Shown: one piece after another, positions 24,535 through 35,660 of the stretch
Layout: each line of letters opens with the position of its first letter
How positions within the stretch are numbered: position 1 is the stretch's first letter
DNA from: Cryphonectria parasitica EP155
Taxonomy: Eukaryota > Ascomycota > Sordariomycetes > Diaporthales > Cryphonectriaceae
Assembly (NCBI RefSeq): GCF_011745365.1
Contig: NW_024468913.1
Coordinates: 1-64,000, forward strand
Direction: 5' to 3'
Length of the DNA stretch: 64,000 bases
Notes under the pieces: generated by a model
The model's input: only the letters and a program-made list of their open reading frames with translations
Databases searched by the model: none
Told to the model about the DNA's origin: nothing
Made by a program: the position numbers and the translations under genes

Positions 24535-25170
24535 ACAGCGAGCAAGCAGTGTCGAGCAAGCACGAGCAAGCAGTGTCGAGCAAGCAGTATGCAAGCAGCG
24601 TGCGAGAAGCGTTCAGAAGAGATTCAGAGCATTCGAGTCGCTAAGCTAGAGCAAACAGCAAGCAAGCAGTATGCAAGCAGCGTGCAAGAAGCGTTCAGAA
24701 GAGATTCAGAGCATTCGAGTCGCTAAGCTAGAGCAAACAGCGAGCAAGCAGTATGCAAGCAGCGTGCGAGAAGCGTTCAGAAGAGATTCAGAGCATTCGA
24801 GTCGCTAAGCTAGAGCATACAGCGAGCAAGCAGTGTCGAGCAAGCAGTATGCAAGCAGCGTGCGAGAAGCGTTCAGAAGAGATTCAGAGCATTCGAGTTG
24901 CTAAGCTAGAGCATACAGCGAGCAAGCAGTATCGAGCAAGCAGTATGCAAGCAGCGTGCGAGAAGCATTCAGAAGAGATTCAGAGCATTCGAGTCGCTAA
25001 GCTAGAGCAAACAGCAAGCAAGCAGTATGCAAGCAGCGTGCAAGAAGCGTTCAGAAGAGATTCAGAGCATTCGAGTCGCTAAGCTAGAGCAAACAGCGAG
25101 CAAGCAGTATGCAAGCAGCGTGCGAGAAGCGTTCAGAAGAGATTCAGAGCATTCGAGTTGCTAAGCTAGA
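24535..25170. repeat. 82/97-bp minisatellite
   Basis: Seven copies marked by GTTCAGAAGAGATTCAGAGC. Spacings between successive copies are about 82, 82, 97, 97, 82 and 82; the longer units carry an additional 15-bp AGCAAGCAGTRTCGA module. The symmetrical order of long and short units is notable. Confidence 0.8.
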
Positions 25171-25174
25171 ACAA

Positions 25175-25570
25175 AGTATGTTCTTCGCTATTCGAGCGAG
25201 AGAGCAGAGTGAGCAAGCAGTAGATCTGAGTATCTTCTGTTTTCGAGAGTGTGTTCTTCGCTATTCGAGCGAGAGAGCAGAGTGAGCAAGCAGTAGATCT
25301 GAGTATCTTCTGTTTTCGAGAGTGTGTTCTTCGCTATTCGAGCGAGAGAGCAGAGTGAGTAAGCAGTAGATCTGAGTATCTTCTGTTTTCGAGAGTGTGT
25401 TCTTCGCTATTCGAGCGAGAGAGCAGAGTGAGCAAGCAGTAGATCTGAGTATCTTCTGTTTTCGAGAGTGTATTCTTCGCTATTCGAGCGAGAGAGCAGA
25501 GTGAGCAAGCAGTAGATCTGAGTATTTTCTGTTTTCGAGAGTGTGCTTTTCGCTATTTGAGCGAGAGCGC
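25175..25570. repeat. 73-bp minisatellite
   Basis: TTCTTCGCTATTCGAG recurs at 25,181, 25,254, 25,327, 25,400 and 25,473, an exact 73-bp period, with a sixth diverged copy. A decayed relative of this unit lies inside element 2 at about 42,850-42,980. Confidence 0.9.
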
Positions 25571-25994
25571 AGAGCTGAAGCGGAGTGTCTGCTTGGCAAC
25601 TGAAGTTGCTTGGGTATTAGGTTGTGAACCAATTATCCTTCTGTGCTTAGCGGTGGAGCGAAGCGTAGCAACAGCTTCAGAGTTGCTAGAGAGCAACTCT
25701 CAAGACGGAAAGCTGTAATTATCCGTTATAGCTGCAGGGACGCTGTCCTGGATGCTGGGCTCCTTGGCTGCAAACCAAGTCCCTGGTGGAAGGCTTGCAA
25801 CCTACATCAAACAGCTTTAAGTTCTGAAGAGTGCCTGGATAAAGCGCTGAGGAAGCAGCGACTGAGCAGCGTATATGGCGCGGGTATTGCACTCGGAAGA
25901 CTTACGTCTGGAATGTGATTAAAAAGAGATTTTTTTTTTTCACAGGCTTCGGGGACGAAGCCAGAAGAGAAGGAGGGAGATGGTGGAGAGGCCT

Positions 25995-26540
25995 GAGGCA
26001 CTGAGAGACCTTGAGAGGCCTTGAGGAACCTGAGGCACTGAGAGATCTTGAGAGGCTTTGAGAAACCTGAGGCACTGAGAGATCTTGAGAGGCCTGAGGC
26101 ACTGAGAGATCTTGAGAGACCTTGAGTGGCCTAGAAGCCTGAGGCACTGAGAGATCTTGAGAGGCCTTGAGAGGCCTGAGGCACTGAGAGACCTTGAGAG
26201 GCCTTGAGAGGCCTGAGGCACTGAGAGATCTTGAGAGACCTTGAGTGGCCTAGAAGCCTGAGGCACTGAGAGATCTTGAGAAGCCTTGAGAGGCCTGAGG
26301 CACTGAGAGACCTTGAGAGGCCTTGAGAGGCCTGAGGCACTGAGAGACCTTGAGAGGCCTTGAGAGGCCTGAAGCACTGAGAGATCTTGAGAGGCTTTGA
26401 GAAACCTGAGGCACTGAGAGATCTTGAGAGGCCTTGAGAGGCCTGAAGCACTGAGAGATCTTGAGAGGCTTTGAGAAATCTGAGGCACTGAGGGATCTTG
26501 AGAAGCTTTGAGAAGCCTGAAGCACTGAGAGATCTTAAGA
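25995..26540. repeat. GGCACTGAGAGATCTTGAGAG minisatellite
   Basis: About sixteen copies of a 24- to 36-bp unit alternating CTGAGGCACTGAGAGA and CTTGAGAGGCCT words. Several minus-strand frames stay open across it (the longest 257 codons, 25,940-26,713), all Ser/Leu/Gln repeats. Confidence 0.8.
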
Positions 26541-26689
26541 GCTTGAAGCATTGAGAAGGCGTAGGAGCAGCTAGGAAGCAGCGAAAGCCTGGAAGCAACG
26601 GAAGCCTGGGAGCAACGGAAGCCTGGAAGCAACGAAAGCTCGGAAGCCTCAAAGGCCTTGAGGACAAGGCCTGATAAGGGGGGACAATC

Positions 26690-26903
26690 TGTCAGGGCCG
26701 ATTGTGCCAGCAAGGCTCAGAGCCAGCTAAGCCAGCTGGATTACGGATGACTAAGCAATATGCGGCTATAAAGCGGCTTTCTAGCCACGTCAGCACTGCT
26801 GAGCAGAACTTAGCTCCTTAGGCCTCAATGTTATTCTGGTTGTATACCCCTGAAAGAGAGAAAAGACCTCGCCACATTGCCTTTGCAACCTTTCCACCTG
26901 ACA
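26690..26903 (+). repeat. Right LTR of mini element
   Basis: 214 bp, ends CTGACA and is followed directly by the AGCGT target duplication. Confidence 0.9.
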
Positions 26904-26908
26904 AGCGT

Positions 26909-28190
26909 GCATTCTCGTTCTGCTGTTGCTATTTATCTACAGCGCTTAGATTTCTAAGGGAATCATCCTGAATCTTCCTTACTCAAGAGATATATTAAGC
27001 AGTTATTATCATAGCAGAATATTCAGCTGAGACTTCTGTAATCAATAGAATTCGATACTTGCTCCAAGAGAGTATTGCTTAGTTGATTGAGTTCCTATCA
27101 TCAAGCAACATTCACCTAATATCCTTTCTGAACTAGTTGCTATTTGTTCTTCCGGAATTAATAGCAGTTGTATGCAATGTATTCTTATTTATTGCAATTA
27201 TAGCAAGTAATACTATTCTTCTTGCTATACTGCCTGTTAGCTGCATTAAGTTCCATAGAACCAGCATATATAGTGCTGCTCTGAGCTATACTGCTATATC
27301 AACTGCTATTCTTGTTTTGGAATTTCTTGCTTGTATTAGCTGGAAATCTCCAAATCTAGCTTCCTTCCTTCTTGGACTTCTCCATCCGTTATTCATACAG
27401 ACGATTATCGATGCGAATAGCTTGATTGGAGAACGTTACGAAGTTCTCCAGCTAATTCTGCTTGAAGATTTCATCTTTAATATTGTTCTTGAATCCCTTA
27501 TAATAGTGCTTTATAAGATTCTTATCTTCCTACAGGAATTGTACTAAGAGTTGCTTAAATTTAACTATATAAGCAGAAGCTAATTTAGTCTGCTTGAGAT
27601 TTATAAGCTGCTAAGCTGTAATATATTCTTTATTAGGATTACCAAAGATTTCCTTGAAAGCTTTCTCAAAGCTTTCAAAAGAATCGAATATATTCTTAGT
27701 ACTCTAAGTATGCATGCTAGAATCATTCTAATGCTTTAAGTGATTATGCAGAGAAAGCTTGTACTAAATGAAAGCATTCTTTTTGAAGCGAATTCCTACA
27801 AGAATAATCTTCTCAGATTCCATAGTAAACTGGATTGCATAATACAAAAAGTATGCTCTGCAGTAAATAAGGAATTCATATAGCATCTTCTGATTATCAT
27901 TATATATAGCAAGCTTGTTCATCTTATATACTTTTCCAGTACTATTAGTAACTGCAGAGATGAACTGCATCTGCTAAGCTTATTAAGCTAGCTAAGCTTG
28001 CTGATTAGCAATGGTAGTGCTCTAAGCCTGCTGTTGTTTATACAGATTCTGAATATGCTAGATAAGCTGGTATATCTGATTAATCAGTTCTTTCTAAGTA
28101 GGAGCATACAAGAACAAAGGGATTTCTGAAGAAGCTATCATATTCCGTATTACTCAAAGGAATAATACTGAACTATTCTTGAACAAGAAT
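26909..28190 (-). pseudogene. Element C gag, decayed
   Basis: Minus-strand counterpart of the element A gag at 29,150-30,240; segments such as MNKLAIYNDNQKMLYEFL are recognisable at 27,764-27,970. It was continuous with the sequence left of 24,063 before the mini element inserted. Stops throughout. Confidence 0.75.
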
Positions 28191-28198
28191 TATCAAAA

Positions 28199-28663
28199 TA
28201 TAATGAGCATTGCAGCAATCCGAAGATTCCTAAGTATACAAAGGAGTTTATGCTAACAAGAATAGTATCAAAGTATTAAGTTCTTGAATACGGAATCATA
28301 CAAGTTCTAATAAGCAATGCAAGTATTTACTGTCTTTGAAGCTACTTAGTATATGAAACTAAATACTTAGATTAATAACTGAAGAGCTATATACTGGATC
28401 TATCTAATAGTAATGAACGTATTCTTATATATTCAGCTCTTTAGTATGAACTGTAAGAATTAGTGGTTGATTGTTACAGTTCACTGCCTGAACTGTGAGG
28501 ACCGATTGTCAACTGCTCCGATCCCTTCCTGATTGGTTGTAACCTGTAACCCTAACTCTAGGTTACGTAATCCTTGTGTTGTTTGCCCGATGTTGAGTTG
28601 TGACACCTGGTTCCTTGTTAGTGAAGCCTGTTCCGTGACCTGCATGTCGGATGGGTCATAACA
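28199..28663 (-). repeat. Element C 5' LTR
   Basis: 465 bp, same length as its partner. Ends at the AGCTG duplication. Confidence 0.9.
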
Positions 28664-28687
28664 AGCTGCAAGAAGAATAAAGTAGAA
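28664..28687 (+). mobile_element. Copy 0 fragment between elements C and A
   Basis: Only 24 bases of the older element remain here: AGCTG (duplication of C), a short piece of integrase matching 33,824-33,837 of element A, and TAGAA (28,683-28,687, duplication of A). It shows that C and A landed about 20 bp apart in the same target. Confidence 0.9.
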
Positions 28688-29140
28688 TGTTATAACCCAT
28701 TCAACATGCAGGTCACGAAAACAAGTCACGAGTAACAAGGACCAGGTGTTAAGAACCCAACGTTCTAACAAAGCATTGGTTACATAACCCAGGGTTAGGG
28801 TTGTAAAGGAGGGAGGATCGTTAAACTCGCCAGCAATCCCAACGAGCCTTACACCTTGGATCGCTGAACTCGCCAGCAATCCCAACAAGCTATACTGAAG
28901 AGCTGAATATATAAGAACACATTCATTATCATTAGATGGATTCAGTACATAGCTCTTCAGTTGTTAATCTAAGTATTCAGTTTCATATACTGAGTAGCTC
29001 CAAAGGCAGTAAACACTTGCATTGCTTATTAGGACTTGTACAGTTCCGTATTCAAGAACTTGATACTTTGATACTGCTCTTGTTAGCATAAACCTCCTCG
29101 TATACTTAGAAATCTTCGGATTGCTACAGTGCTCATTACA
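28688..29140 (+). repeat. Element A 5' LTR
   Basis: 453 bp, TGTTAT...ATTACA. Differences from the 3' LTR that I checked are all transitions. Contains CAGGGTTAGGGTT near 28,791, a telomere-like motif. Confidence 0.92.
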
Positions 29141-29149
29141 TTTTGATAA

Positions 29150-30240
29150 CTCTTATTCAAGAACGGTTCAGTGTTACTCCTTGAGCAATACGGAATACGA
29201 TAGCTCCTCCAGGAACCCCTTCGTCCTCGCGCGCTCCTACTCAGGAAGAACTGGTCAACCAGATATACCAGCTTACTCAGCGTATTCAGGACCTGCGCAA
29301 GCAACAGCAGGCTTAGAGCGCTACCATCGCCAACCAACAGGCTCAGCTAGCTTAACAGGCTTAGCTAGCTCAACAGGCCCAGCAGGCGCAGTTCACCTCT
29401 GCAATCACCAGTGGCGCTGGAAAGGCATACAAGATGAACAAGCCTGCTATATATAACAGCAACCAGAAAACGCTGCATGGATTCCTTACCCACTGCAGAG
29501 CGTATTTCTTGCATCATGCAACTCAGTTTACTATGGAGTCTGAAAAGATTATTCTTGCAGGAACTCATCTCGAGAAAGATGCTCTTATCTAATATAAACC
29601 TTCTCTGCACAATCACTTGAAGCATCAGAGCAACTCCGATACACGTACCCAGAGTATCAAGAACATATTCGATTTCTTTGAGAGCTTCGAGAAGGCTCTC
29701 AAAGAGACCTTTAGTAATCCCAATGAAGAATGCACTACAGCTCAGCAGCTCATGAACCTCAAGCAGATCAAATCAGCTTCTGCCTATACAGTCAGATTCA
29801 AGCAGCTCTCAGCAAGACTTCCGTAGGAAGACAAGAATCTTATGGAATACTATTATAAGGGGCTTAAGAATGATGTTAAGAATGAAATCTTCAAACAGGA
29901 TTAGCCAGAGAACTTTGCGATATTCTCTAACCAAGCAATCCGCATCAACAACCATCTGTACGAGCAACAGTTGGAGAAGTTCAAAAAGGAAGGAAGCTAG
30001 ACTTGGAGATTTCCAGCTAATATAAGCAAGAAACTTCAAAACAAGAATAGCAGTTAATATAGCAATACAGCTCAAAGCAGCACTATGCATGCCAGTTCCA
30101 TAGAACTCGATGCAGCTAACAAGCAGTATAGCAAGAAGAATAGTATTACTTGCTATAACTGCAACAAACAAGAATACATTGCATGCAACTGCTATCAACC
30201 CCGGAAGAATAAATAGCAACTAGTTCAGAAAGAATGCCAG
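29150..30240 (+). pseudogene. Element A gag with zinc knuckle
   Basis: Structural protein of the retroelement particle. A Gln-rich N-terminal region is followed by the capsid-like region (29,380-29,990) and a nucleic-acid-binding knuckle near 30,150-30,192 reading CYNCNKQEYIACNC: the CX2CX4HX4C spacing is kept, but the His position is Tyr, a C-to-T change. In-frame stops at about 29,313, 29,353, 29,590, 29,824, 29,902 and 29,998, mostly TAG at former Gln or Trp codons. It could not give a full-length Gag. Confidence 0.82.
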
Positions 30241-33200
30241 ATGAATATTGCTTAATAACAGGAATCCAATCAACTGAGCAAAAATACCCCCTCGGAGCAA
30301 GTATCGGATCCTATCGATTACAGAAGTCTCAGCTGAACATTCTGCTATAATAACAACTGCTTAACACACCTCTCAAGTAAGGAAGATTCAGAATGATTCC
30401 CTTAGAAATCTAAGCACTGCAGACAAATAGCAACAGCAGAACGAGAATGCACGCTCAGCACCCTCACGAGTAGCAACTCGGATTGCTCTGATATCATGGA
30501 ACAGAGCATTCAAGCGCTGAAAGAAGGGCTTAGCAATAATACCCTTCATCATTCCTCATCATCTACACCAAGCACTATAACTAGGGATATAAACAAGGGA
30601 TGATACCCTCTTGATTATTAGTATGAATATCTAAACAATACCGAAAACGCTTCTCAAGCAATAGAAAGATCAAGCCAGAACGAGCAATCCAACAGTTTAC
30701 CAGAGTTCCCCGCAAACAACATGCTCAACAAGCCTAAAGGAAGATTTCCCTTCAGCATTGGGTGGAACAAGGAAATAACATAGATCAAATATCTCATCTA
30801 CGGAATAGGGCTGGAAGAGCTCTTCACCTGCATTCCCTTGCAGAACATCAAAGCACAAGAAGATGAAAACCCTCGGATCAGCTTACTTCACAACCTACAC
30901 CACAAATTAGCTTGGATCTCCTGCATCTATCATAGCTGCAGAACGCATTTTTCGAACAAAGTACAACACGAATAGTTCCCCGTCAGAAAACCAGAACAAA
31001 TCCTTCAGGCCGTTGAAAAACAGAAACTCCGCTTCAGAAAGATTCTCAACAAGCAACACCACAACGCATACATCGGACTACCAGATAACTGCCCCATGCA
31101 ATGCATAAACAAGAAAATAAAATGATAGCAGTGCAAAATGATACTCTGTACAATTCACATCAATAACAAGATTTGCAACTAGCATTAACAGAAGAAAAAC
31201 TAGAAATAACGATGATACGAACAAAAGCAAGCTAAGAAACTCGCTTAAGAAGCAGCAAAGCAGGCTCAAAAGAACAAACAGTTCTTAACGAACTCAAAAG
31301 AACAGGATCGCTTATAAAGGAACTGCAGACGATCAAACCGGAACAGTTCCTATATGAAGCTTCTAGAACAGATTACGCTCATATCAAGTTCAATATATAC
31401 ATTCAGAAATACAAGTACAGCGCACTATTGAATAGCAGCGCTCAGGGAAACTTTATATCTCCATACATCATCAATCAGGCATAACTATAATGGAAATGGA
31501 AGAGATGCTCATATACTCTCAGCACTATAGAAGAACAACCTATTGCATACAACCAAGGAATAATCAATAAGAAAACTGATCATCTATCTATCTTGATCCA
31601 AGAATGTATAATCAGAGCTTCCTTTGATATTATGAATACAGCACAGCATAAGCTGATTATAGAGCTTTCATAGCTCAAGAAGCACAATCCTCGAATCAAT
31701 TGGACTACTAGCCAGATCTCATAAGAACAAGCTGTACCCAGAGAGATAATTATAATCAACGATGCAGAATCGAAGCTAGTTATTAAAGAACACTCGGAAA
31801 AAGAAGCTTCAGACAACTTCATACACACTTCTAAGTTAGCAAAGCTAGCAGTTCAAGGAGAAGAACCTAGTAACAAGCAAACCCAAATAGTGCCAGAGCA
31901 CCAACAGGTTAGCAAAATAACGGAAGCAAGACTCTCAGCAAGTCGGTCCGCTCCAGAGCAACAAGGAAAAGCTTCAGAATGTGGATTGTAGAACCACACA
32001 GGAAAAACCTCGAAACCAGGCTCTCGAGCGCTCGATTCAGCTTGAAGCGAACGCTCAAGGCTCTCAAAAACGCTATCAGAAAAGAAGCATGCTTAACAGT
32101 ATCTACTGTTTCTCCAGGTAGCAGAAACAGCATAAGAACCAGAACCAATACTCGCAAACATACTACAAGAATACTACAAGTTCAAGAAACTATTCCAGGA
32201 AGAATTGGATACAGAATTACCAGAATACAGCCCATACAACTACAAGATCCCGCTACAAGAAGGGAAACAGCCCAAATTCTTCCCTATCTACGGACTAGAC
32301 AAGGCACAGCTAGAGGCACTTCAGGAGTACCTCAACGAAAACCTTAAGAAAGAATACATATGATTATTGCAATTACTAGCAGGATACTCCATTCTGTTTG
32401 TATCTAAGAAAAACAGCAAGCTCAAGCTATGCATTGACTATAAGCAACTTAATAACATCACAATCAAAAACCAATATCCGTTGCTACTTATTAAGGAACT
32501 ATGAGATAGATTGCAAGGAGCATAGTGGTTCACAATTCTGGATCTAAAAGAAGCTTATAACCTAATTAGAGTAAAGGAAGAAGAAGAATGGAAAACCGCT
32601 TTCAGAATATGCTATGAATACTACGAATATTTGGTTATGCTCTTTAGTTTAACGAATGCCCCAGCTTCATTCCAAGAAATGATCAATTACATTCTATGCA
32701 AGCATCTGAATCAGTTCATTATTGCCTATCTCAATGATATTCTTATTTACTCTCGAACATTAGAAGAATACAAGAAATATGTGGAAACAGTGTTGCAAAT
32801 GCTTCAGAATGCAAAACTCCTTGTAGAATCTGCAAAGAGTTACTTTTACGTACAAAAAGTCGACTACCTCGGATTCACAATCAAGCTAGAATGCATTAAG
32901 CTACAGAAAGACAAAGTAGAAGCTATCAGGAATTGGCTAGTCCTCAGAAATATCAGAAATGTTAAATCTTTCCTCGAATATGTTAACTTCTACAGGCAGT
33001 TTATTAAGAACTACAGCTGGATCGCACATTCTCTTACAAATCTTACTAAGAAGAAGCAACTCTTCGAATGAACCTCCAAAGCATAAGAAGCCTTCAATAA
33101 GATCATCAGACATATCACCTCAGAACCAATTCTGTGCAAAGCAGACTCTTACAAACCCTTTGAAGTTGAAACCGATGCATCAGGATATGCACTCGGAGAA

Positions 33201-34952
33201 CAACTTGGTCAGCAAGATGACCAAGAATGTCTAAGGATTGTAAGCAACTTCTCAAAGAAGTTGAATAACCCGGAAATCAACTACAGAATCCCTGATCAGG
33301 AACTTATAGCAATAGTGAAGGCTTTTGAGAAGTAGCAATACTATCTTATTAGCATACAATACCCGATCTTAGTTCATTCGGATTACAAGAATCTAACTAC
33401 ATTCATAACAATCAAGATTTTGAACAAGCAATAAGTTAGATAAGCAGAATTCCTCTTATAGTTCAACTTCAAAATTGTATACTGCAAAAGCTCGGAAAAC
33501 GGATGAGCAGACACTCTTAGCAGGAGATTGGATTATCAAGATGCGAATTCCTCGGATATACAGAACATCTTTGCTCAAAACGAGTTGGGAAACCTCGTTA
33601 ATGCATATAGAGAACTGAATGCTGCCCTCAGAATCGAACTCTCAGAAAGGGATCCGGAATCAATGATTCCAAACAAACAAGATAACTATATCAAGAATGT
33701 ATACAGTGCACCAGCATATGAGTATCAGGAAGTCAGAGCAATCTATGAATGCATCAAAAGATACTAAAATCCACCAGATCTTAGGAAAAGAATTGAGAGC
33801 ATCCTATAACAATGCAATAGCTGCAAGAAGAATAAGGCAGAGAGATACAAGCCTTACGAACTACTGCACTCCTTACTAGTACTTATAACTGTTTAGCAAT
33901 CCATTAATCTAGACTTTATTACTAAGCTACCTTTCTTATGAGAATCCTTAACTAAGATGCAATACAATAGCATTCTAGTAGTGATTTGCAGACTGAGCAA
34001 GTATGCTTATTTTCTTCCCTATAAGGAAAGCAGTATAGCAGAGGAACTTGCATATGCATTCCTCAGAACGATCATCGCTAACTACAGCACGCTAGAAGAA
34101 GTGATCTCCAATAGAGATAGGAAGTTTAATTCAAAATTTTGAACTTTACTCATAAAACAGCTCGAAATATATCACAGAATGTTTACAGTATTTCACCTGC
34201 AGATAGATGAACAGATAGAAAGAATGAATCAGATTATCGAACAGTATCTTCGATACTATATCAATTAGGAACAGAATAACTGAGTTAACCTGTTGCCTCT
34301 TGCACAGTTCGCTTATAATAGCGCAGATACAAGTATAATGAAGAAATCACCATTCTTCACGCTCTACAGATACAATCCAACAGCTTATTACGAGGCACTG
34401 CTAGAAGCAGATGCAGAAGCTGCGGATAAAAGGGTTAAGAAGGTTAAGAAAGTTCAGAAGGAACTCTGATCAGAATTACAATTCGTTCAGAAACGAATAA
34501 TGCAGTATACAAATTCCAAAAGAATTGAGGAACCAATCCTACAGGAGGGAGATAAGATCTACCTATTTCGAAAAAACATTAAAATAATCAGACTTAGCAA
34601 CAAACTCGATTATAAGAAGTTGGGACCATTCAAAATCTTGCAACAGATTTCCCTAGTTAACTATGAGTTAGTATTATCTTATAGAATGAGGATATACTCA
34701 GTTTTTCACATCTCACTGCTGAAATCAGCAGCATAGGAAATACTAACAGACAATACAGCAGAAGTGGAAAATAATGAACTAGAATATGAAGTAGAAAAGA
34801 TTCTCAAGCATAGAAGCATAGACAATACAAGGGAATACCTTATCAAATGGAAAGGCTACTCAGCAAGCGAAAACTCATGGGAACCACGGAAGAACATTGA
34901 GAACGCTCAAGAAAGAGTAGCTGAATATTGGAAAAGGAAAGCCAGCACCTAA
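30241..34952 (+). pseudogene. Element A pol: protease, RT, RNase H, integrase, chromodomain
   Basis: Domains run in Ty3 order. Protease is expected in 31,000-31,800 (poorly readable). Reverse transcriptase is clear from 32,280; the catalytic strand at about 32,733-32,760 reads YLNDILIYS, where YLDD is required. RNase H lies at about 33,150-33,450, the integrase zinc-binding and catalytic regions at about 33,770-34,200 (with ISNRDRKFNSKF, where the family has SDRD), and the chromodomain with YLIKWKGY at 34,764-34,949. The final frame ends at TAA 34,950-34,952, where it meets the antisense gene's stop. Stops at several sites make it inactive. 30,241-31,000 is gag-pol linker in which I see no motif. 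Confidence 0.85.
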
Positions 34953-35569
34953 GACAACCGCTCCGGCCCGGAGAGGGGCCCAGAGCCCACCGTCTCATTC
35001 AAAAACCCAGACCAATCTACCACAGAATTCCCCAGATCCACAGAATTCCAGTCAAAACTCTCAAAAGAAGAATCTCCAGCTACAACAGCAGATTCCTCAG
35101 CCACCACAGCCTGCACTTCGGCAGCAACACGAACCCTCTCAGCTTCAGCCTCCTCAGCCTCCTCTTTCTCAAGCTCTTCGAGGTTCTTAAGACCTCGACG
35201 AATAGCCCGAGACATCCTCTTACGCCACATCTTCTTTTGTTGACGCAGTCGAAGCAACTTCAACTCCAACTCTTCTATCTCGTTCTCCAGCTTTCGATGC
35301 TGAATAGAGGTAAGAAGGAGTTCAGCAGCATTCGTCAGCTCCAGAACGTCGCACTTAGCGCGATTCTGGGAAATGCACTCTGAGCAACGGGATGAATTGT
35401 GAGGAGAAACGATGCACGATTGCAGACCTCGACTATCGCAATAAGAACAGGGATGCATATCGAAACCGTTTGAAAGAATGAACTGAAGAAGGAGATCTTT
35501 CTGCTTCTTTTTGTTAGAGCGAGGATTCGAGGATTTCAGTTTCGCAACTTTGTTGATTCTGTTCAGCAT
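34949..35569 (-). CDS. Antisense Cys-rich, coiled-coil protein of the chromovirus (intact)
   Basis: An intact 206-codon frame, antisense to gag-pol, between the chromodomain and the 3' LTR. Residues 1-30 are basic (KLKSSNPRSNKKKQK). Residues about 37-78 hold a cysteine cluster: CSYC, then HNSSRC, SEC and KCD, a zinc-binding-like arrangement. About 85-150 is a Glu/Lys/Leu-rich helix likely to form a coiled coil, and the C-terminus is acidic with Trp (FDWNSVDLGNSVVDW). Its stop (rc 34,949-34,951) overlaps the pol stop (34,950-34,952), so the two genes converge and share bases. The same gene is present in copies B, C and 0. In this element it is the only major frame without a stop. The function is unknown to me; a DNA-binding or regulatory role is inference from the Cys cluster. 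Transcription would have to start in or near the 3' LTR. Confidence 0.72.
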   Translation of the reverse strand: MLNRINKVAKLKSSNPRSNKKKQKDLLLQFILSNGFDMHPCSYCDSRGLQSCIVSPHNSSRCSECISQNRAKCDVLELTNAAELLLTSIQHRKLENEIEELELKLLRLRQQKKMWRKRMSRAIRRGLKNLEELEKEEAEEAEAERVRVAAEVQAVVAEESAVVAGDSSFESFDWNSVDLGNSVVDWSGFLNETVGSGPLSGPERLS

Positions 35570-35660
35570 CTCGATTAGGAAGGCAAGATCATGAATACGA
35601 AGACTTGCCAGGATACTTACAGAAGATTGTTGGGAATAACGACTGATAGAAGGGAGATGA

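Larger units (their letters stand above)
24069..26903. mobile_element. Non-autonomous mini LTR element packed with minisatellites
   Basis: Two 214-bp direct repeats (24,069-24,282 and 26,690-26,903) that I read as identical base for base, each starting TGTCAGGG and ending CTGACA, flanked by the 5-bp duplication AGCGT (24,064-24,068 and 26,904-26,908). The empty site survives in element A (30,451-30,455, reverse orientation) inside gag-pol sequence. A purine tract with six Gs precedes the right LTR as polypurine tract, so the element is probably oriented plus. There is no gag or pol; the interior is four successive tandem arrays. Base composition is balanced and shows no RIP-like decay, unlike its host. 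At 2,835 bp it is between TRIM and LARD sizes. Confidence 0.9.
18392..28663 (-). mobile_element. Element C: full-length chromovirus, minus orientation
   Basis: Two 465-bp LTRs in the same orientation (18,392-18,856 and 28,199-28,663) flanked by AGCTG at 18,387-18,391 and 28,664-28,668. The uninterrupted target is visible in element A as AGCTG at 33,819-33,823, within integrase. Gross length is 10,272 bp; removing the 2,835-bp mini element and its 5-bp duplication leaves 7,432 bp, very close to element A (7,426 bp). The element had inserted head-against copy 0. Gag, pol and the antisense gene are all present and all carry stops, chiefly G-to-A or C-to-T changes. Confidence 0.93.

Noticed and set aside
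24207..25082. Overlapping small frames in the 15-bp and 82/97-bp arrays
   Set aside because: By-products of tandem repeats, with no start context or conserved domain.
25175..25570. CRISPR-like regular array
   Set aside because: Units are contiguous 73-bp repeats without variable spacers, in a eukaryotic retroelement.
25940..26713. A 257-codon minus-strand frame in the mini element
   Set aside because: Open because of the minisatellite period; several frames on the same strand are open at once and the protein is pure Ser/Leu/Gln repeat.
27137..27547. A 136-codon membrane-protein-like frame, also present opposite gag at 29,809-30,219 (minus)
   Set aside because: It lies exactly antisense to the gag zinc-knuckle region in both elements; hydrophobicity follows from complementing Lys/Asn/Gln codons. 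Equal length reflects homology of the gag copies.
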